Shown: positions 24,577-36,974 of the stretch, one piece after another | Numbering within the stretch: the first letter of the stretch is position 1 | Layout of the letters: each line of letters begins with the position of its first letter | Assembly (NCBI GenBank): GCA_903813345.2 | Contig: CAIIXF020000007.1 | Location: forward strand, 32,601,564 to 32,661,563 | Direction: 5' to 3' | Source: Owenia fusiformis | Taxonomy: Eukaryota > Annelida > Polychaeta > Sabellida > Oweniidae | DNA length: 60,000 nt | Translations under genes and position numbers: made by a program | Notes under the pieces: generated by a model | What the model was told of the DNA's origin: nothing | Seen by the model: only the letters and a program-made list of their open reading frames with translations | The model's database searches: none

Positions 24577-27531
24577 CACGTATTGTATTGTAAAACTTGG
24601 AAGTCTTCTCTAAGGGAGAGATACTGAGTTTTAGTACATGTAGTAATACAAGTTTATAAAATACTGAAATACAAGCGAAAAGACCTAACATACCCAGGAT
24701 CCAAACCTGTGAAAGTTGAACGCCTTATTATAGAGTTGTAAACAGTAGAAGCTCAGCTGTGCTATACAAACTTTGTAACAAAATCTGTTTTCTCTGCAAC
24801 TTAACCTTCCCTTGGGGTTAATTTCATCTTTTTCCTCTGATTTATTGTCTTTTTCATTTGCATCTGTTATCGAATTTCCCAGAGATATAAGTCTGATATG
24901 ATTTCAGTTGCACTTGTTGAATTACTAGGATATTTGTTGAGTCTTACCTACTAGATATAATGGAACTGGTAAACTTAATTGGAAGGTTCATTTTTCTTGA
25001 TTGATACATTGGGCATCATCTTCTAACATGAGGCCTGTTTTTTATGGTTTGTATATGTAACACATCGATCTCTTTTGCTCTCATAGCTTTGAAATATTTG
25101 TTCCTAAACTCCATTTCAGCATTTAGTTCATACACATGTACAGTAGAATCTGTAAATAGCTCTCTCAGTTGTGAACTGGTTTCACTGTATATATAGATTT
25201 GGTGTCCCATAGAGGATCAAGCCCAAAAATGACCATCAACTGACAAAGTACACTAAGTTCTGTATAATCCATTTGATGCAATTGGTATTTGTGAGAAGAA
25301 ATAATCTTGATTTACATCTTTAAATATTCAAATTCAGTCTGCATGTAAAATTACATCAAGAAAAGAGGTTTTAAAAATGATCTACCTGGCAACTGGTGAA
25401 ACTGGTAACTAGCTGCTGGCATCTGGGTTATTAAAAAGGACCTTTGGACATCTTAACCAATCTGAAGTTATGGCATTACATGTTGGAGTTCTAATGTTCT
25501 AATGTGACTTCTAGGTTGGGGAAATAGATTCCCCATAGACCCCATGTTATAAAATCTTCACAAAAAGTGAAATCTCTTTTCTTTTATCAGACAGATAATA
25601 TTTTGTTTTACTGGACATATTTTTGATTATATAGCTGTCAGATACATACAGGTAATATAAAAATTAATCCATTAGAACTGATGCACTGGCGTTTAACGTA
25701 TCTCAAACATCATGCCTAGTAGCACAAAACTCACGGCACATGTATCTCCATGGAGTTTTACCAAATCCTTTGTTTTTATTCATTGATGGTTTTCTCAACC
25801 ACGAATGATCTCCATTTGATCAAAAACAAGATGCTTCAATCAAGTGGCAACAAATGGGGCGCTCAAATCCCCTATGAACTAGGCCTACATGCCTGAGGAA
25901 TATCCTCATTGAGCGGAAATCCACATTTCCAACACCATACGCATGGAGAGAAGGGGTAAGTGTTGTTTGAAAACCTAATGATGTAACACCAGAGCTGTCC
26001 CGCGAATGGCGGGATTATCCCGCGAATTTGATCAAAATTAGGCTAATTCACGTGTTCTGCAATGTCTCACAAATGTCGGCTTTGACCTCCGCGAATTTCC
26101 CAAATTTTTGCAATCCCCTATAGTGTGATTATCTTATCTTATATAAGAAGTTAAATAAGAATAGTTCAAACATTGGCCTTTTTACTACGCGTGTGGCCTT
26201 CATCTCAGAACTGAACAAATGTTAGCAAACGCGAGTTACAATAAATGCACGCTGATATCTTGAAAAGTAACCTGACTCCCTATAATTTAATGTAGATTAA
26301 TCGAACCCCTATATCATGGGCTTTCAATTAAGAATTTTTGAATTTCGTGTTGGATTACGGTACTCACACCTGAAGCATGGTTTTTGCTTTTGATAAATTA
26401 CAGTAAAGTTTAATAATATTCCTATGTGTATTGTGTGAAATTGTGGTGACGTAAATTTAAGTTACAATGTAAGTGCATTATATTTGATTAATCAGTATCT
26501 GAAAGTTTGATTTGAGTACTTTTACATTAAGTCCCAATCACGCAAATCCCTTAAATGTCCCGCGAAATCTCGCAAATTTAGGGTTCTTGTCTAAAAAATC
26601 TGTCCCTCTATGAAGTCTTTGGTGGTGACCCTGTTAACTGTCCCACAATTTTGGGCACTGGGTCTAAAAAGTCTGTCCTGAGAGAAAATCTTTGGGGGTT
26701 GACAGTTACTGTAACACCTACATTTCAAAGTTAACTAATTCTCAAGTGTTTCAGCTAGTGTTATTTTCAGCTAGTGTTATTTTTTACAGTACAAATACAG
26801 TATAAAGCTAATACAAGCAAATTGAAACTATTTAAAAGGGTATCTTATACCGGATCTTAACACTGTTGCAATTTCCCACCATTGTTTGTTATGGTTGCTT
26901 AATTCATCTGTTTATCAATCTACCCTCTCTATGTAACCTTCATTCTTATGCAACCTTCTGATATATCGTAATTAAAAATTACAGCCTTATCTGGACATTG
27001 TATACATACCATACTTGTAGCGCTTGTAACACCTGTTGTTCGCCACAGGACTTGGTCAGACTGGCTATAATTCTGAATTCAACACACCTCTTATATAAGC
27101 TTGGTCAGTTTTCATATGTATGTATGTGATAAGGTTGCTGGAGTATAATGCAGTTTTTCATTTAGGTAGAATTTTTTTGGGGAAAGTTCATGGAAATATA
27201 AATCAGCACAGTTTGAAATGTTTAGTAAAACATTTGTTAATATTTCATCAATATGTTTAGGTGTTTTCTAGAATTGCCATTGGTGCATTTACAATTGGAA
27301 CTGTAATGATTCAGATATATTGGCTAAATAAATCAAGTAAGAGAAATGAATCAAAGGAATAAATCTGCAATTGAATATTGCCAGAATCTGTTTGAATAAA
27401 ATCAATTGTTTAAGATCACTTAATTCATTTATGGTTTGATTAACTTCTCTACATTAGCCAGAGCATTGATAAAAAGTTGTAAATTTTACTGATAGATAAT
27501 ATTTTGAGAATCAGAATGATCTAATGAAATA
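24577..27531. other. AT-rich stretch with dispersed repeats, no gene
   Basis: Two recognisable parts: 25385-25700 shares two modules with 37520-37830, and 25990-26620 contains repeated cccgcgaat/cgcaaattt motifs at both ends (ctgtcccgcgaatggcggga near 25994; tgtcccgcgaaatctcgcaa near 26556), perhaps a decayed TIR element. The remainder shows nothing supportable. Confidence 0.5.
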
Positions 27532-27540
27532 TTCTGATAA

Positions 27541-28140
27541 GGGTTTGTGTAAAAAAATGGGTGACCGGGTACCTTACATTCCTAGCAGGGTTACAAATTC
27601 TTACATAACTTACAGGATTGGTCAAATAACGTCCATATTTCGATATTACCCATTATCATGGCCGTAAATCGAACAAAATAAGAGGAGGAGATTTCTACTA
27701 GAAATTAAACAAATGTGAAAGAGTATGCACATGCGTATATTGAAACATTAATTGCTGTTTATCTGGCATTTAACGTAAGATGACGTTAGTTGCTGTGCGT
27801 TATTACCTACGAGTGCGTGATTGACAGGATGTTGATGATTGTTTCCTATGATGCGAATTCTACTAGATATTAAACATCTGGAAGATATACGCACGTATCT
27901 TGAAATGTTAATAGTTGAATGTTTTTTATCTGTCAATTAACATACGATGTACGACTCATGACGTTGGTTGCTTGTTTTATTGCCTGAGTGATTGACAGGG
28001 TGATGATTATTTGTTTTGCTGGTTGCTTGGATTTTTAAGTGGCACGTTTTAGGCCATTCTATGAAAAAAATCAAATTCCCAACCCTGCTAGGATTGTTAG
28101 GTACCCGGTTACCCGGTCACCCGGTTTTTTACACAAACCC
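27541..28140. mobile_element. MULE-like MITE, copy B (600 bp, 9-bp TSD)
   Basis: GGGTTTGTGTAAAAAA and its inverse ttttttacacaaaccc bound the element. Similarity between the ends continues through gggtgaccgggtacc and cctagcagggtt. The exact 9-bp TSD is ttctgataa (27532-27540 and 28141-28149). The centre carries a diverged direct duplication of about 170 bp (ttctactaga(a/t)attaaaca… at about 27694 and 27858; tgattgacagg at both ends). No transposase is present. It shares termini and TSD length with copy A. Confidence 0.88.
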
Positions 28141-28149
28141 TTCTGATAA

Positions 28150-29368
28150 TATTGGGCCAAATTTATTATATATGGTGGAAAAACTTAAGAATAAGGCCAA
28201 ATGAGAAAATAAATGGATTTTTCGACCGTTCGACAGCAACTGAAGATATTTTAGCACATATTCTAGATGGTATCCCTATTATTTTAACTATTTACCTAAT
28301 TACTGATTCAGCCAGAGGCAAGTAGTAGCTCTCTTTAAATATGAGAAACCAACCGCTTGAAAAGGGCATGAATGCCCATTCCCAGGCTTTGGAGTTGTGA
28401 ATCACTGAAAAGATCATTACATCCACATCATCATAAGGCTGATTCACATGGACATCAAAGATGATCATATGTAATCCACAACCATTGTGAGTGTTTGAAT
28501 TAGTGTCAGTTAAAGGTCAAGATATACACAAGATCAGTTGTTATTAATAAAGTATCTACTCAACATTTGAAAATCCTGATATGAAGATTCATTGTCTACA
28601 TGTTATATATTGTTATCAAAACAAGTATGGCACCTTAACCTATGGCACAAAAGGGGATGTCTCAAAGTGAACATAGATGAATAAAAGATTGATGCAAGAC
28701 ACAATCTTTTATTTTGAGATATGTAATATTTTTAGCCTTGCTTCAAGACATGCCCCCCCCCCCCTTATGCCCCCCCCCCCTTATCCATTCAACAACAGGG
28801 GCAAGGTGTAGTGGGGGAGGGGGGTTGTAAGGGCTTGTAGCTAGACTAAACTGAATGTGAAAGTTTTTTTGTTTGTTGTATATTGTTTGGTGAGCACACA
28901 TTTACATTTATCTATGTTAAAATTGTTCTATAATTTATCTGTTGAGTTTACAATTTTTCTTTAAAATTGGAGATATAAGAGAGTGTACATCATATCTATT
29001 GGGAGAGTTCATATATCATATCTGATGAAAGTTTTCATATTTCATATCCTATTATAGGGTTACATCTCATATCCTATGAAAGTGTGAAAAACCTGTGTTA
29101 TATGGATTTTGAACTAATGATTCAATGAAGAGAGTTATGAATATCATGGGATAGAAAGCTTATTTATTGGTAGGGATTAAATATGGGTTTAATCCTTGTG
29201 ACCCTCAAGACCTTGTGGAAATATCATATTGCCCCTCAGAATAAAATCCATATTTCCTCCCAGTAAATAACCTCTATTTAAAGAGGGTTCATAAGTTATA
29301 TCCTATTATAAGATTCATACGTCTTACCCTACAAGATAATTCATATCCCATGAGAGGGTTTCTATCTC
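28150..29368. other. AT-rich stretch, C/G homopolymer tracts, no gene
   Basis: Runs of C at about 28752-28780 are followed by a G-rich patch at about 28810-28830. Below that is a series of degenerate 'catatcctat' modules (28985-29360). No gene or element ends could be supported. Confidence 0.5.
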
Positions 29369-29376
29369 ATACAGGT

Positions 29377-30874
29377 TAGGGCTGGCATGGAACAGAACAG
29401 AATTGGAACAGAATGGATTCATTGGCTGGGTGTGATATAAACCAAAACAACCCGATAAGGTGTGTATTAATGATAAACTTTCCTGTTATCTCAAAATCTG
29501 CTTGGAACTATACCATTGGATTACCATGGGAAATTCCTCAAAGAGAAAATTCTTGGGATTAAGGAAGGGGTACCATTTACACAATTTGAGAAATTATTGG
29601 CATCCATGAAACCTATTTAAAACAGCATTAATAATATTCAAAAGCGATCGTAATAATGATTCCCAGCCCTCTAAAGATAATAATACCTGGGTGTTAATCC
29701 ATAGATAATCCTTGAAAATGAGAAATATTTTTTCGGATTATATGGTGCAATCTTATAGTCAATAAAATGTTTTAAAGTGTATTCACTGGTGATCCGCTCG
29801 ATTACGCTGGTTACCGAAACGGTTCGTTTTGGTAACAAAATGTCGGACATCAAAGGTACGATTTTTCTTTTTTCCTTATTTCACGCATTGAAGGCAGAAT
29901 CCCAACAACGTTTTTTTCTCACAAACGTGTATCAGCATCATATGTTTTAGAAAATGTACATGTTTGCGAAAAAATAGCTCAGAAGACAACAGAATCGTCG
30001 ATTTAATTCCTCACTTAAGTTACATAAACGGTTTGGGTTAAAAGTGCAGATCTTAACTGTTTTTCGAAAAACCGTTTATGTAACTTAAGTGAGGAATTAA
30101 ATAGACGATTCTGTTGTCTTCTGAACTATTTGTTCGCAAATATGTACATTTTCTTAAACATATGATACTGATACACGTTTGTGTTAAAAATGTCGTCGGA
30201 ATTTTGCCTTCAACGTGTGAAATAAGGAAAAAAGAAAAATCGTACCTTCGATGTTCCGACATTTTGTTACCAAAACGAATCGTTTCGGTAACCAGCGTAA
30301 TCGAGTGGATCACCAGTGGTATTGTCTTCACTGCAAGCGAAATGCATGAAAAAGCTCCCCAGATTCATTCTACAAACAACTCGCAGTCCATATGGGTTTC
30401 CCTGATTTCAGATAAACAATTTTGAAGAAAATAATTTGACCAGTCAGCACAATCACATAATTAGCACATAAAGTGGCGGAGTTGGGGCTTCTTTGTTGGT
30501 ACGTAGATAGGTTAATATGTGATATGGCTCAACATGCAAAAATGTCCAGGGGGTCTTGATTGTACTTTTCTATCACCACATCCCTCTTTAAACTTAAAAA
30601 ATCAACTATCATGACTATTTTCCACCTGATTGATAAGGTATGCACAGCTCACATACTGTACATACTGTCCTGGACCTACCAATCTTATTGTTGACAATAG
30701 GATGAGCAAAGAAAGACTTTTTTCGCTATCATCATAGCGAGTTGGTGTATGTTCTAAAGGGAAAACAAATAGTTCTGAAAAATTTGGAATGTGAGAAAGT
30801 TGTTCCAAAAGTCTTTTCGAAGGTGAAATCGGATGGTTTGGACATTAATTCCATTCGGTTCCATGCCAGCCCTA
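29377..30874. mobile_element. hAT-like TIR element containing foldback copy 2
   Basis: The left terminus TAGGGCTGGCATGGAAC is inverted at the right as gttccatgccagcccta. Flanks give an 8-bp TSD with one mismatch: atacaggt (29369-29376) and atacagtt (30875-30882). An 8-bp TSD with a TAGGG terminus is typical of hAT elements. About 960 bp remains after subtracting the 535-bp foldback inside it; no transposase motif is recognisable. The frame at 30602-30808 (-) is unrecognised. Confidence 0.75.
29784..30318 (+). mobile_element. 530-bp CAC-ended foldback transposon, copy 2
   Basis: The termini CACTGGTGATCC and GGATCACCAGTG, the long nearly complementary arms and the loop match copy 1. The exact 5-bp TSD is gtatt (29779-29783 and 30319-30323). 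It is inserted within the hAT-like element at 29377-30874 and is therefore younger. Open frames on the two strands simply mirror the arms. Confidence 0.92.
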
Positions 30875-30882
30875 ATACAGTT

Positions 30883-31204
30883 TAGTATAAGTTGAGATAT
30901 GTGAAGACATTACAGGTGCCCTGTAAGATAAGCTGTAGCCAGCCTTCTACATTAACCTATTTGAAAATTACATCCTTTCAAGTTAAAATTATGAAAACAA
31001 TTGTACGAATGAATGTGAAATAATTAAGCACTTGGAAGTAAATCTTGGACACTACATATTAACAAAGAAATAAAATCTAATTGGATATACATATAAATTA
31101 TATCATGTATCAGAATTTTGTGAAACTTTGAAATTTCAACACCTCCTAATCCCAACGCTTTTAGCTGGTCCAATGGTGTTCAGATTAGACAGGTTTTATA
31201 ATTA
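30883..31204. other. AT-rich spacer, nothing recognised
   Basis: A short interval between the hAT-like element and Helitron-like copy 3, with no supportable feature. Confidence 0.5.
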
Positions 31205-31717
31205 TTAGACAGATTTGAGGGGGATATAGAGAAGCCATTCATCCGTACATCCGCCTGTCTGTCCAGGTGATAACTCAAATACCGGTCAACAGATTTGATT
31301 CATGATTTATATATGCCTTGTTGGTGTAGGACCTATGCTCAAGACGGAATTTTCAATATGGCCACTCAGTTCAAAATGGCCACCATTTTTCATAAAAAAT
31401 ATAATCTATGATAACTCAAATACCAGTTGACAGATTTTGACTCAAATTATATATGCTGATGCCTAGTGACAAAGGAGTTTTGCTCAAGGAGGGATTTTCA
31501 AGATGGCTTCAAAATGGCCATCATGTTTTGTAAAAAACGTAATCTTTGATGACTCAAATATCAGTGAACAGATTTGGTTCAGATTTTAAATGCTGATAAG
31601 AGAGAAAGAATTTTTGAGATGGTGACTTAATTTCACAAATGGTCACCATTTTTCGTAAAATAATGTAATATTTGATAACTCAAGTAACAGTTGACAGATT
31701 GGGTTCAAATTTTATAT

Positions 31718-33530
31718 TGTTTGTTATAATACTATATTTATTCAGATTAGCAAAATAGCATAGTTGCTAATTTAAATGCTTCTCAATTACATGATACAAA
31801 TATAAATACAGAATTCAAATACATGCAGTTACAATAAAGAAAAAACAAACATATTACAATGTACTTGGGTAGAGAGGACATCTCAAGTTACACAAAAAAA
31901 TTAAAATCTCTTAGTACTTTTTATGAACTTGTGTAGTGCCAAAATCAAACGTTCGTTATCATCAACTGTTAAAAATTTGTTCCCAAAGAGAATTGTGTCT
32001 TTGATAACATTTTGAGAGTTTAGGTTTATATCGGGATTGTTAGCACATACATCATTTAATGTATAAAGCATATCGTTTCGTTGATCTGTAAAGTTTGGAC
32101 ATATCAGTAGGTAGTGAAAGATTGTTTCATTTTGGATTCCACACGAGCAGTTGGGAGAATTTACCTTCTCCATTTTGAACAAATAGGAATTGAGAAGGGT
32201 GTGGCCGAGTCTCATACGTGCGTGTTGGATATTTGAGAATCGATCTCCGATGTTATATAATTTTATAAGATACTTTCCTTTAAGTTCTCCGTAAATATAC
32301 TTGGATAGTTCAAGTTTACATTTCGTAAAGTTGATTTCATCTTTTATCCATGTAGGCAGGTCGTTCCAAGCACGCGCTGTTGAAGGTATAAATGAATTTT
32401 TGTAATAATTCGTATTGAATTTTACCAGCTCAAACGAGTTTGCAGATCTTAGTGCATATTGTGTCCGAGTATTAACTCGATTTGGCAACAGCGATCGGTA
32501 ATGATGTGGGCATTTGCCATAAACAATTTTACAAAAGGTAAGAAGTTTAAAATAACGTCGTCTTAGTTTCAAAGTTGGCCATCCCAGATCGCCACATAAT
32601 TTGACGTAACTGGTTAGCTTTATTCCGCCGGTTACTAAAAGTGAAGCTCGATATTGTACTCTTTCGAGTTTGTCTGCCATAAGTTCACTGGTGTTGTCAT
32701 AAATAGAACATGCGTAATCAAGAATGGGCCATATATATAACTTATAGATGGTGTCAAGAGTATTTCTAGGGAGTTTACTTTTCAGTCTGGTCATGTAATT
32801 TATTAACCTATTGGCTTTTGTGATGGTTTGATTTATATGATTATTCCATTTTAAATCTGGTGTAAAGTACATTCCAAGATGTTTATGCTGATTTGTGTTT
32901 TGAAGTGTAACACCATTAAACGTCAATAAACCGTGTTCTGGTTTGTTGATTTTATGTGAGATAACCATCGTTTGAGTTTTCCTAGCATTGAAAGTTACTA
33001 AGTTGTCAGATGCCCATTTTGTTATACTCGTCAGGTCGCTTTGGAGCTTAATTGTAGTAGCATCTGCGTCTTCAACTATATCAAAGATGAAAGAATCATC
33101 TGCGAAAAGATACATGTTACTCCGGACTATTTCAACTAGGTCGTTTATAAATATCAAAAATAAAAGAGGTCCGAGGACTGAACCTTGGGGCACTCCTGCC
33201 TTTACAGGTAGCCACCCTGATGAAGAACCGTTTACAATAACTCTTTGTGACCGGTCTGTCAAATAATTCTTTATCCATTTTAAGAGATTTCCACCGATAC
33301 CGAATTTTCTCAATTTTGCGATCAACATATCATGCCAAACCTTGTCGAAAGCTTTACTTATATCAAGAAAGATCAAACGAATTTCTTTACCATCATCAAG
33401 AGCTTTGCTAATCTCATCAATTATCCGAATAAGTTGGTTTATTGTGGAATCGAAAGGTGTGAATCCTGATTGTCGAATCGTGATTTTTGTTTTTACAAAT
33501 GCATAAAGACGATTGAAAACAATCTTTTGT
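31718..33530 (-). mobile_element. 5'-truncated non-LTR retrotransposon (Jockey/CR1-like)
   Basis: The insertion lies within one module of the Helitron-like array and is flanked by a perfect 9-bp TSD, attttatat (31709-31717 and 33531-33539). On the minus strand it starts inside the reverse transcriptase domain, so it is a 5' truncation, as is usual for target-primed reverse transcription. It ends in a short 3' UTR with AT-rich sequence and no poly(A) tail. Its single open frame is intact to the stop codon. Confidence 0.92.
31901..33529 (-). pseudogene. Reverse transcriptase C-terminal part, truncated LINE ORF2
   Basis: The frame is open from the truncation point (33529) to the stop at 31901-31903, 542 codons. 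In order: QSGFTPFDST (RT motif 1-2 region), FLDISKAFDKVWHDML (motif A, catalytic Asp), GVPQGSVLGPLLFLIFINDL (motif B), YLFADDSFIF (motif C; FADD in place of the more usual YADD), the thumb region, then a C-terminal part with RLGHTLLNS and a CSCG…H…C zinc-knuckle-like cluster (CSCGIQNETIFHYLLICPNF). This layout fits the Jockey/CR1 group; clade assignment is an inference. The endonuclease and N-terminus are missing, so it cannot be a complete gene, although no internal stop or frameshift is seen. That suggests a fairly young insertion. Confidence 0.9.
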
Positions 33531-34204
33531 ATTTTATATGCTGATGCCTAGGGACAAAGCAGCTCTGCTTAGGAAGACATTTTCAAGATGGTCTCTGAAT
33601 TTCAAAATGGCCTCCTTTTTTCATAAAAAAAAGTAATCTTGGATAACTCAAATACCAGTAGACGGATATGGTTCTTTCATAAGTTTATGCCTATGGACAA
33701 ACAAGCTCTGCTCAAGAATGAATTTTCAAGATGGCAGCTGAATTTCAAATTGGCTGCCATTTTTCATTAAAAGCATACTCTTTGATTACTCAAATACCAG
33801 TGGACGGATTTGGTTCTAATTTTATATGCTGATTTCTAGGGACAAAGTAGCTCTCCTCAAGAAGAAACATTCAAGACAACAGCTGCATGGCTGCCATTTT
33901 TCCTAAAAACATCTTTTATAAATGAAATACCAGTGGACAGATTTGGTTCAAATTTTATTTGCTTATGCTTAGAAATAAGGAAGCTCTGCTCAAGAAGAAA
34001 TTTTCAAGACGGCCACTATTCGTCAAAAAAAAGATAATCTTTGATAATCCAAATACCAGTAGATAGAATTGGTTCAAACTTTATAAATGGCTACCTAGAG
34101 ACAAAGGAGCTCTGCTAAGAAGAGATTTTCAAGATGGATGCTATTTATCCAAATATGTCTTGTTTGGTGGGATTTGCTACTCCGTAGAGTTGCTGTTTTT
34201 CTAG

Positions 34205-34970
34205 TTATATTATGCCACAGGTTTCACTGTTAACATGTTGTTTTACCACTACTTCTATGTAAGCATTAATGAACATATCAAATATGTTTTTTCTGAATCC
34301 ACTGGGTAATATTTGTTGGTTTCTATTGAAAGCCCATGGTAGAGCAAGTCACAATATTTAAAACAAAATTAAATCTTTATACTACTTATTATCCAAACGT
34401 AGTCTAAGGAGTGAGCCACAATCATTCAAATAAAATTTTGATTTGGATCAAGATATCAAGAGACATCATATCAATATAAGCAAAGGGTACTTGCTTGTAA
34501 ATGGAGTTGGCAACAAAATTCAAATAAAAGCTTGATTTAGGGCAAGTCAAATAATCAACATATGCCATATTAACCAATATAAACCAGAGTGTACATAGTA
34601 TACACATCTCTCAATATCTGTTTATAGTAATGTTATAACATTGCCATCACAAATAAAAGTAGAATATACAGACTCAAGTAGTTTCCAGAATTGTTTAAAA
34701 TATTTCACTTTCCTTGTAAGAAATACTAGACTTTAGAGGGCTTTCACTTCAAGCATGTTGGTATTGAATCACTAGTCTGGGCCGTGAGTTAAGATTATCT
34801 TCAATGTTGTAATTACTATAGTTTTGAGGTAAACTGGTAGTCTTAATTTTTAAGCTTTTGTTTTTCTCTAGCTGCCTCTTGACTTTTCTAATCATAGAAA
34901 TGGAAGTGATTCGTAATAAATAAATTTACATTCACTTCCAAAGGCTTTTCTTTATTTTCTACACTTGATT
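34205..34970. other. AT-rich stretch, nothing recognised
   Basis: No exon, RNA gene or element end supported. Confidence 0.5.
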
Positions 34971-36974
34971 TTAAAAAGTTCTGTACATGTAATAGTATTT
35001 ATTAAAAAGTTATTCCTCACTGTTCAGGTGATATAAAGAAAAGGAACATTAAATGAGCGAACATTGTACATGTAACAGCATTTATTGGTGATATAAAGAA
35101 AAGGAACATTAAATGAGCGAACATTGTACATGTAACAGCATTTATAGGTGATATAAAGAAAAGGAACATTAAATGAGCGAACATACTACATGTAATAGCA
35201 TTTATTAAAAAGTAATTCTTCACTGTTCAGGTGATATAAAGAAAAGGAACATTAAATGAGCGAACATTGTACATGTAACAGCATTTATAGGTGATATAAA
35301 GAAAAGGAACATTAAATGAGCGAACATTGTACATGTAACAGCATTTATAGGTGATATAAAGAAAAGGAACCTTAAAGGAGCGAACATTGTACATGTAACA
35401 GCATTTATAGGTGATATAAAGAAAAGGAACCTTAAAGGAGCGAACATTGTACATGTAACAGCATTTATAGGTGATATAAACAAAAGGAACATTAAATGAG
35501 CGAACATACTACATGTAATAGCATTTATTAAAAAGTAATTCTTCACTGTTCAGGTGATATAAAGAAAAGGAACATTAAATGAGCGAACATACTACATGTA
35601 ATAGCATTTATTAAAAAGTAATTCCTCACTGTTCAGGTGATATAAAGAAAAGGAACATTAAAGGAGCAAACATAGTACATGTATCAGCATTTATTAAAAA
35701 AGTAATTCCTCAGTGTTCAGATGATATAAAGAAAAGGAACCTTAAAGGAGCGAACATTGTACATGTAACAGCATTTATAGGTGATATATAGGAAATGAAC
35801 ATTAAATGAGCGAACATACTACATGTAATAGCATTTATTAAAAAGTAATTCTTCACTGTTCAGGTGATATAAAGAAAAAGAACATTAAATGAGCGAACAT
35901 ACTACATGTAATAGCATTTATTAAAAAGTAATTCTTCACTGTTCAGGTGATATAAAGAAAAGGAACATTAAAGGAGCGAACATAGTACATGTAACAGCAT
36001 TTTTTAAAAAGTAATTCTTCACTGTTCAGGTGATATATAGAAAAGGAACATTAAAGGAGTGAACATAGTACATGTAACAGCATTTACTAAAAAGTAATTC
36101 CTCACTGTTCAGGTGATATAAAGAAAAGGAACACTAAAGGAGCAAACATAGTACATGTAACAGCATTTATTAAAGGCCCCCATATAAAGTTTAAACCACA
36201 TTGGCTTATATTGTAGTCTTACCCAATGTTATCAAAGTGTGATATGTGAAACTTTTTTTTTTAATCTTAAAAAGTGTTTTTTGATAGACTTTTTGTTCCA
36301 AAATTTGTGAATTTATTTAAAACCACTTTTTAGAGGTCACTCATATCTTCTAATTAGCCACAATTCATACCAATGCATAGCATCCATCCTCCCATGGTTT
36401 TTGCCGAAAAAATTAAGAAAATCGGTCCATAAATAAGCGAGAAATGAACTTATCATTGCATGAAAATGGTTCTGAGAAAAATGCATTTCAAAATTTTAGT
36501 TCTCATAGAAACCAATGGTACAGTGATATCTAAAACATAATTTATTCTTCCTTTTAACCTGGTTAGAGAAGCAACATTGGTTTTTTATGAAAACATCACT
36601 AATGTTTCAAAATATTTTTGATATGCTAAAACATTGAAGTGGCCCATTAAATATCGCATTTTATTATTGAAATAGTGTGTCCTTTGTTCAATCTTTGCAT
36701 TGGTGTTAAAAAGATAATCTTTTTTGAAATGCATTAAGAAATATTTGATGATTAAGAAATTTGAATATTTGAGAAATGAAATGCTCACAACTTTTTTTTC
36801 AAAAATTTTTTGTTTGTTCAAAAATCTCTAAAATCACTTTTTAAGTCCTGACAAATAGTAAATGAATGATAAAAAAATATTTTCAAACTTTAGACGGGGA
36901 CTTTAAAAAGTAATTCCTCACTGTTCAGGTGATATATAGAAAAGAAACATTGAATTAGCGAACATCGTACATGC
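34971..36974. repeat. 60/84-bp minisatellite, interrupted by a Kolobok-like MITE
   Basis: The core unit of 60 bp contains ggtgatataaagaaaaggaa, cattaaatgagcgaacattg and tacatgtaacagcatttata. Longer units of about 84 bp carry an added tattaaaaagtaattcttca ctgttca segment. Short units cluster at 35030-35160 and 35230-35480; long ones dominate elsewhere, so the array expanded in blocks. There are about 16 units up to 36173, plus one at 36907-36974 beyond the inserted MITE. Open frames at 35017-35223, 35220-35546 and 35227-35454 (all minus) arise because 60 is a multiple of three. Confidence 0.93.
36174..36902. mobile_element. Kolobok/T2-like MITE with TTAA duplication
   Basis: The element sits between two TTAA copies (36170-36173 and 36903-36906) inside one minisatellite unit, whose normal sequence 'tattaaaaagtaattcc' it splits. 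The left end AGGCCCCCATATAAAGTTTAAA and right end (inverted) AGTCCCCGTCTAAAGTTTGAAA align imperfectly. TTAA plus AGG/AGT ends fits T2/Kolobok elements; piggyBac is the alternative. The 729-bp interior has no recognisable transposase; the minus-strand frame at 36585-36821 is unrecognised. Confidence 0.7.

Larger units (their letters stand above)
31205..34204 (+). mobile_element. Helitron-like element, copy 3, with internal tandem array (split by a LINE)
   Basis: The conserved gagggggatatagagaagcc block and a cctgtctgtcc tract mark the 5' end; the terminal bases themselves are degraded. Modules of about 115-140 bp (ataactcaaataccagt, gatttggttcaaattttata, tgctgatgcctagggacaaa, gagctctgctcaagaagaaa, ttttcaagatggc) then repeat about ten times. 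The 3' end is ggatttgctactccgtagag, ttgctgtttttCTAG followed by T. A LINE fragment (31718-33530) with a 9-bp TSD interrupts one module. It is non-coding apart from that insertion. Confidence 0.68.

Noticed and set aside
28745-28830. C-run and G-run pair as a possible G-quadruplex or regulatory site
   Set aside because: Only homopolymer runs are visible; nothing around them supports a function.
32988-33266. 92-codon plus-strand frame
   Set aside because: It is antisense to the LINE reverse transcriptase.
35017-35546. Overlapping minus-strand frames with 20-residue hydrophobic repeats
   Set aside because: These come from the 60-bp minisatellite units and end whenever an 84-bp unit changes the pattern.
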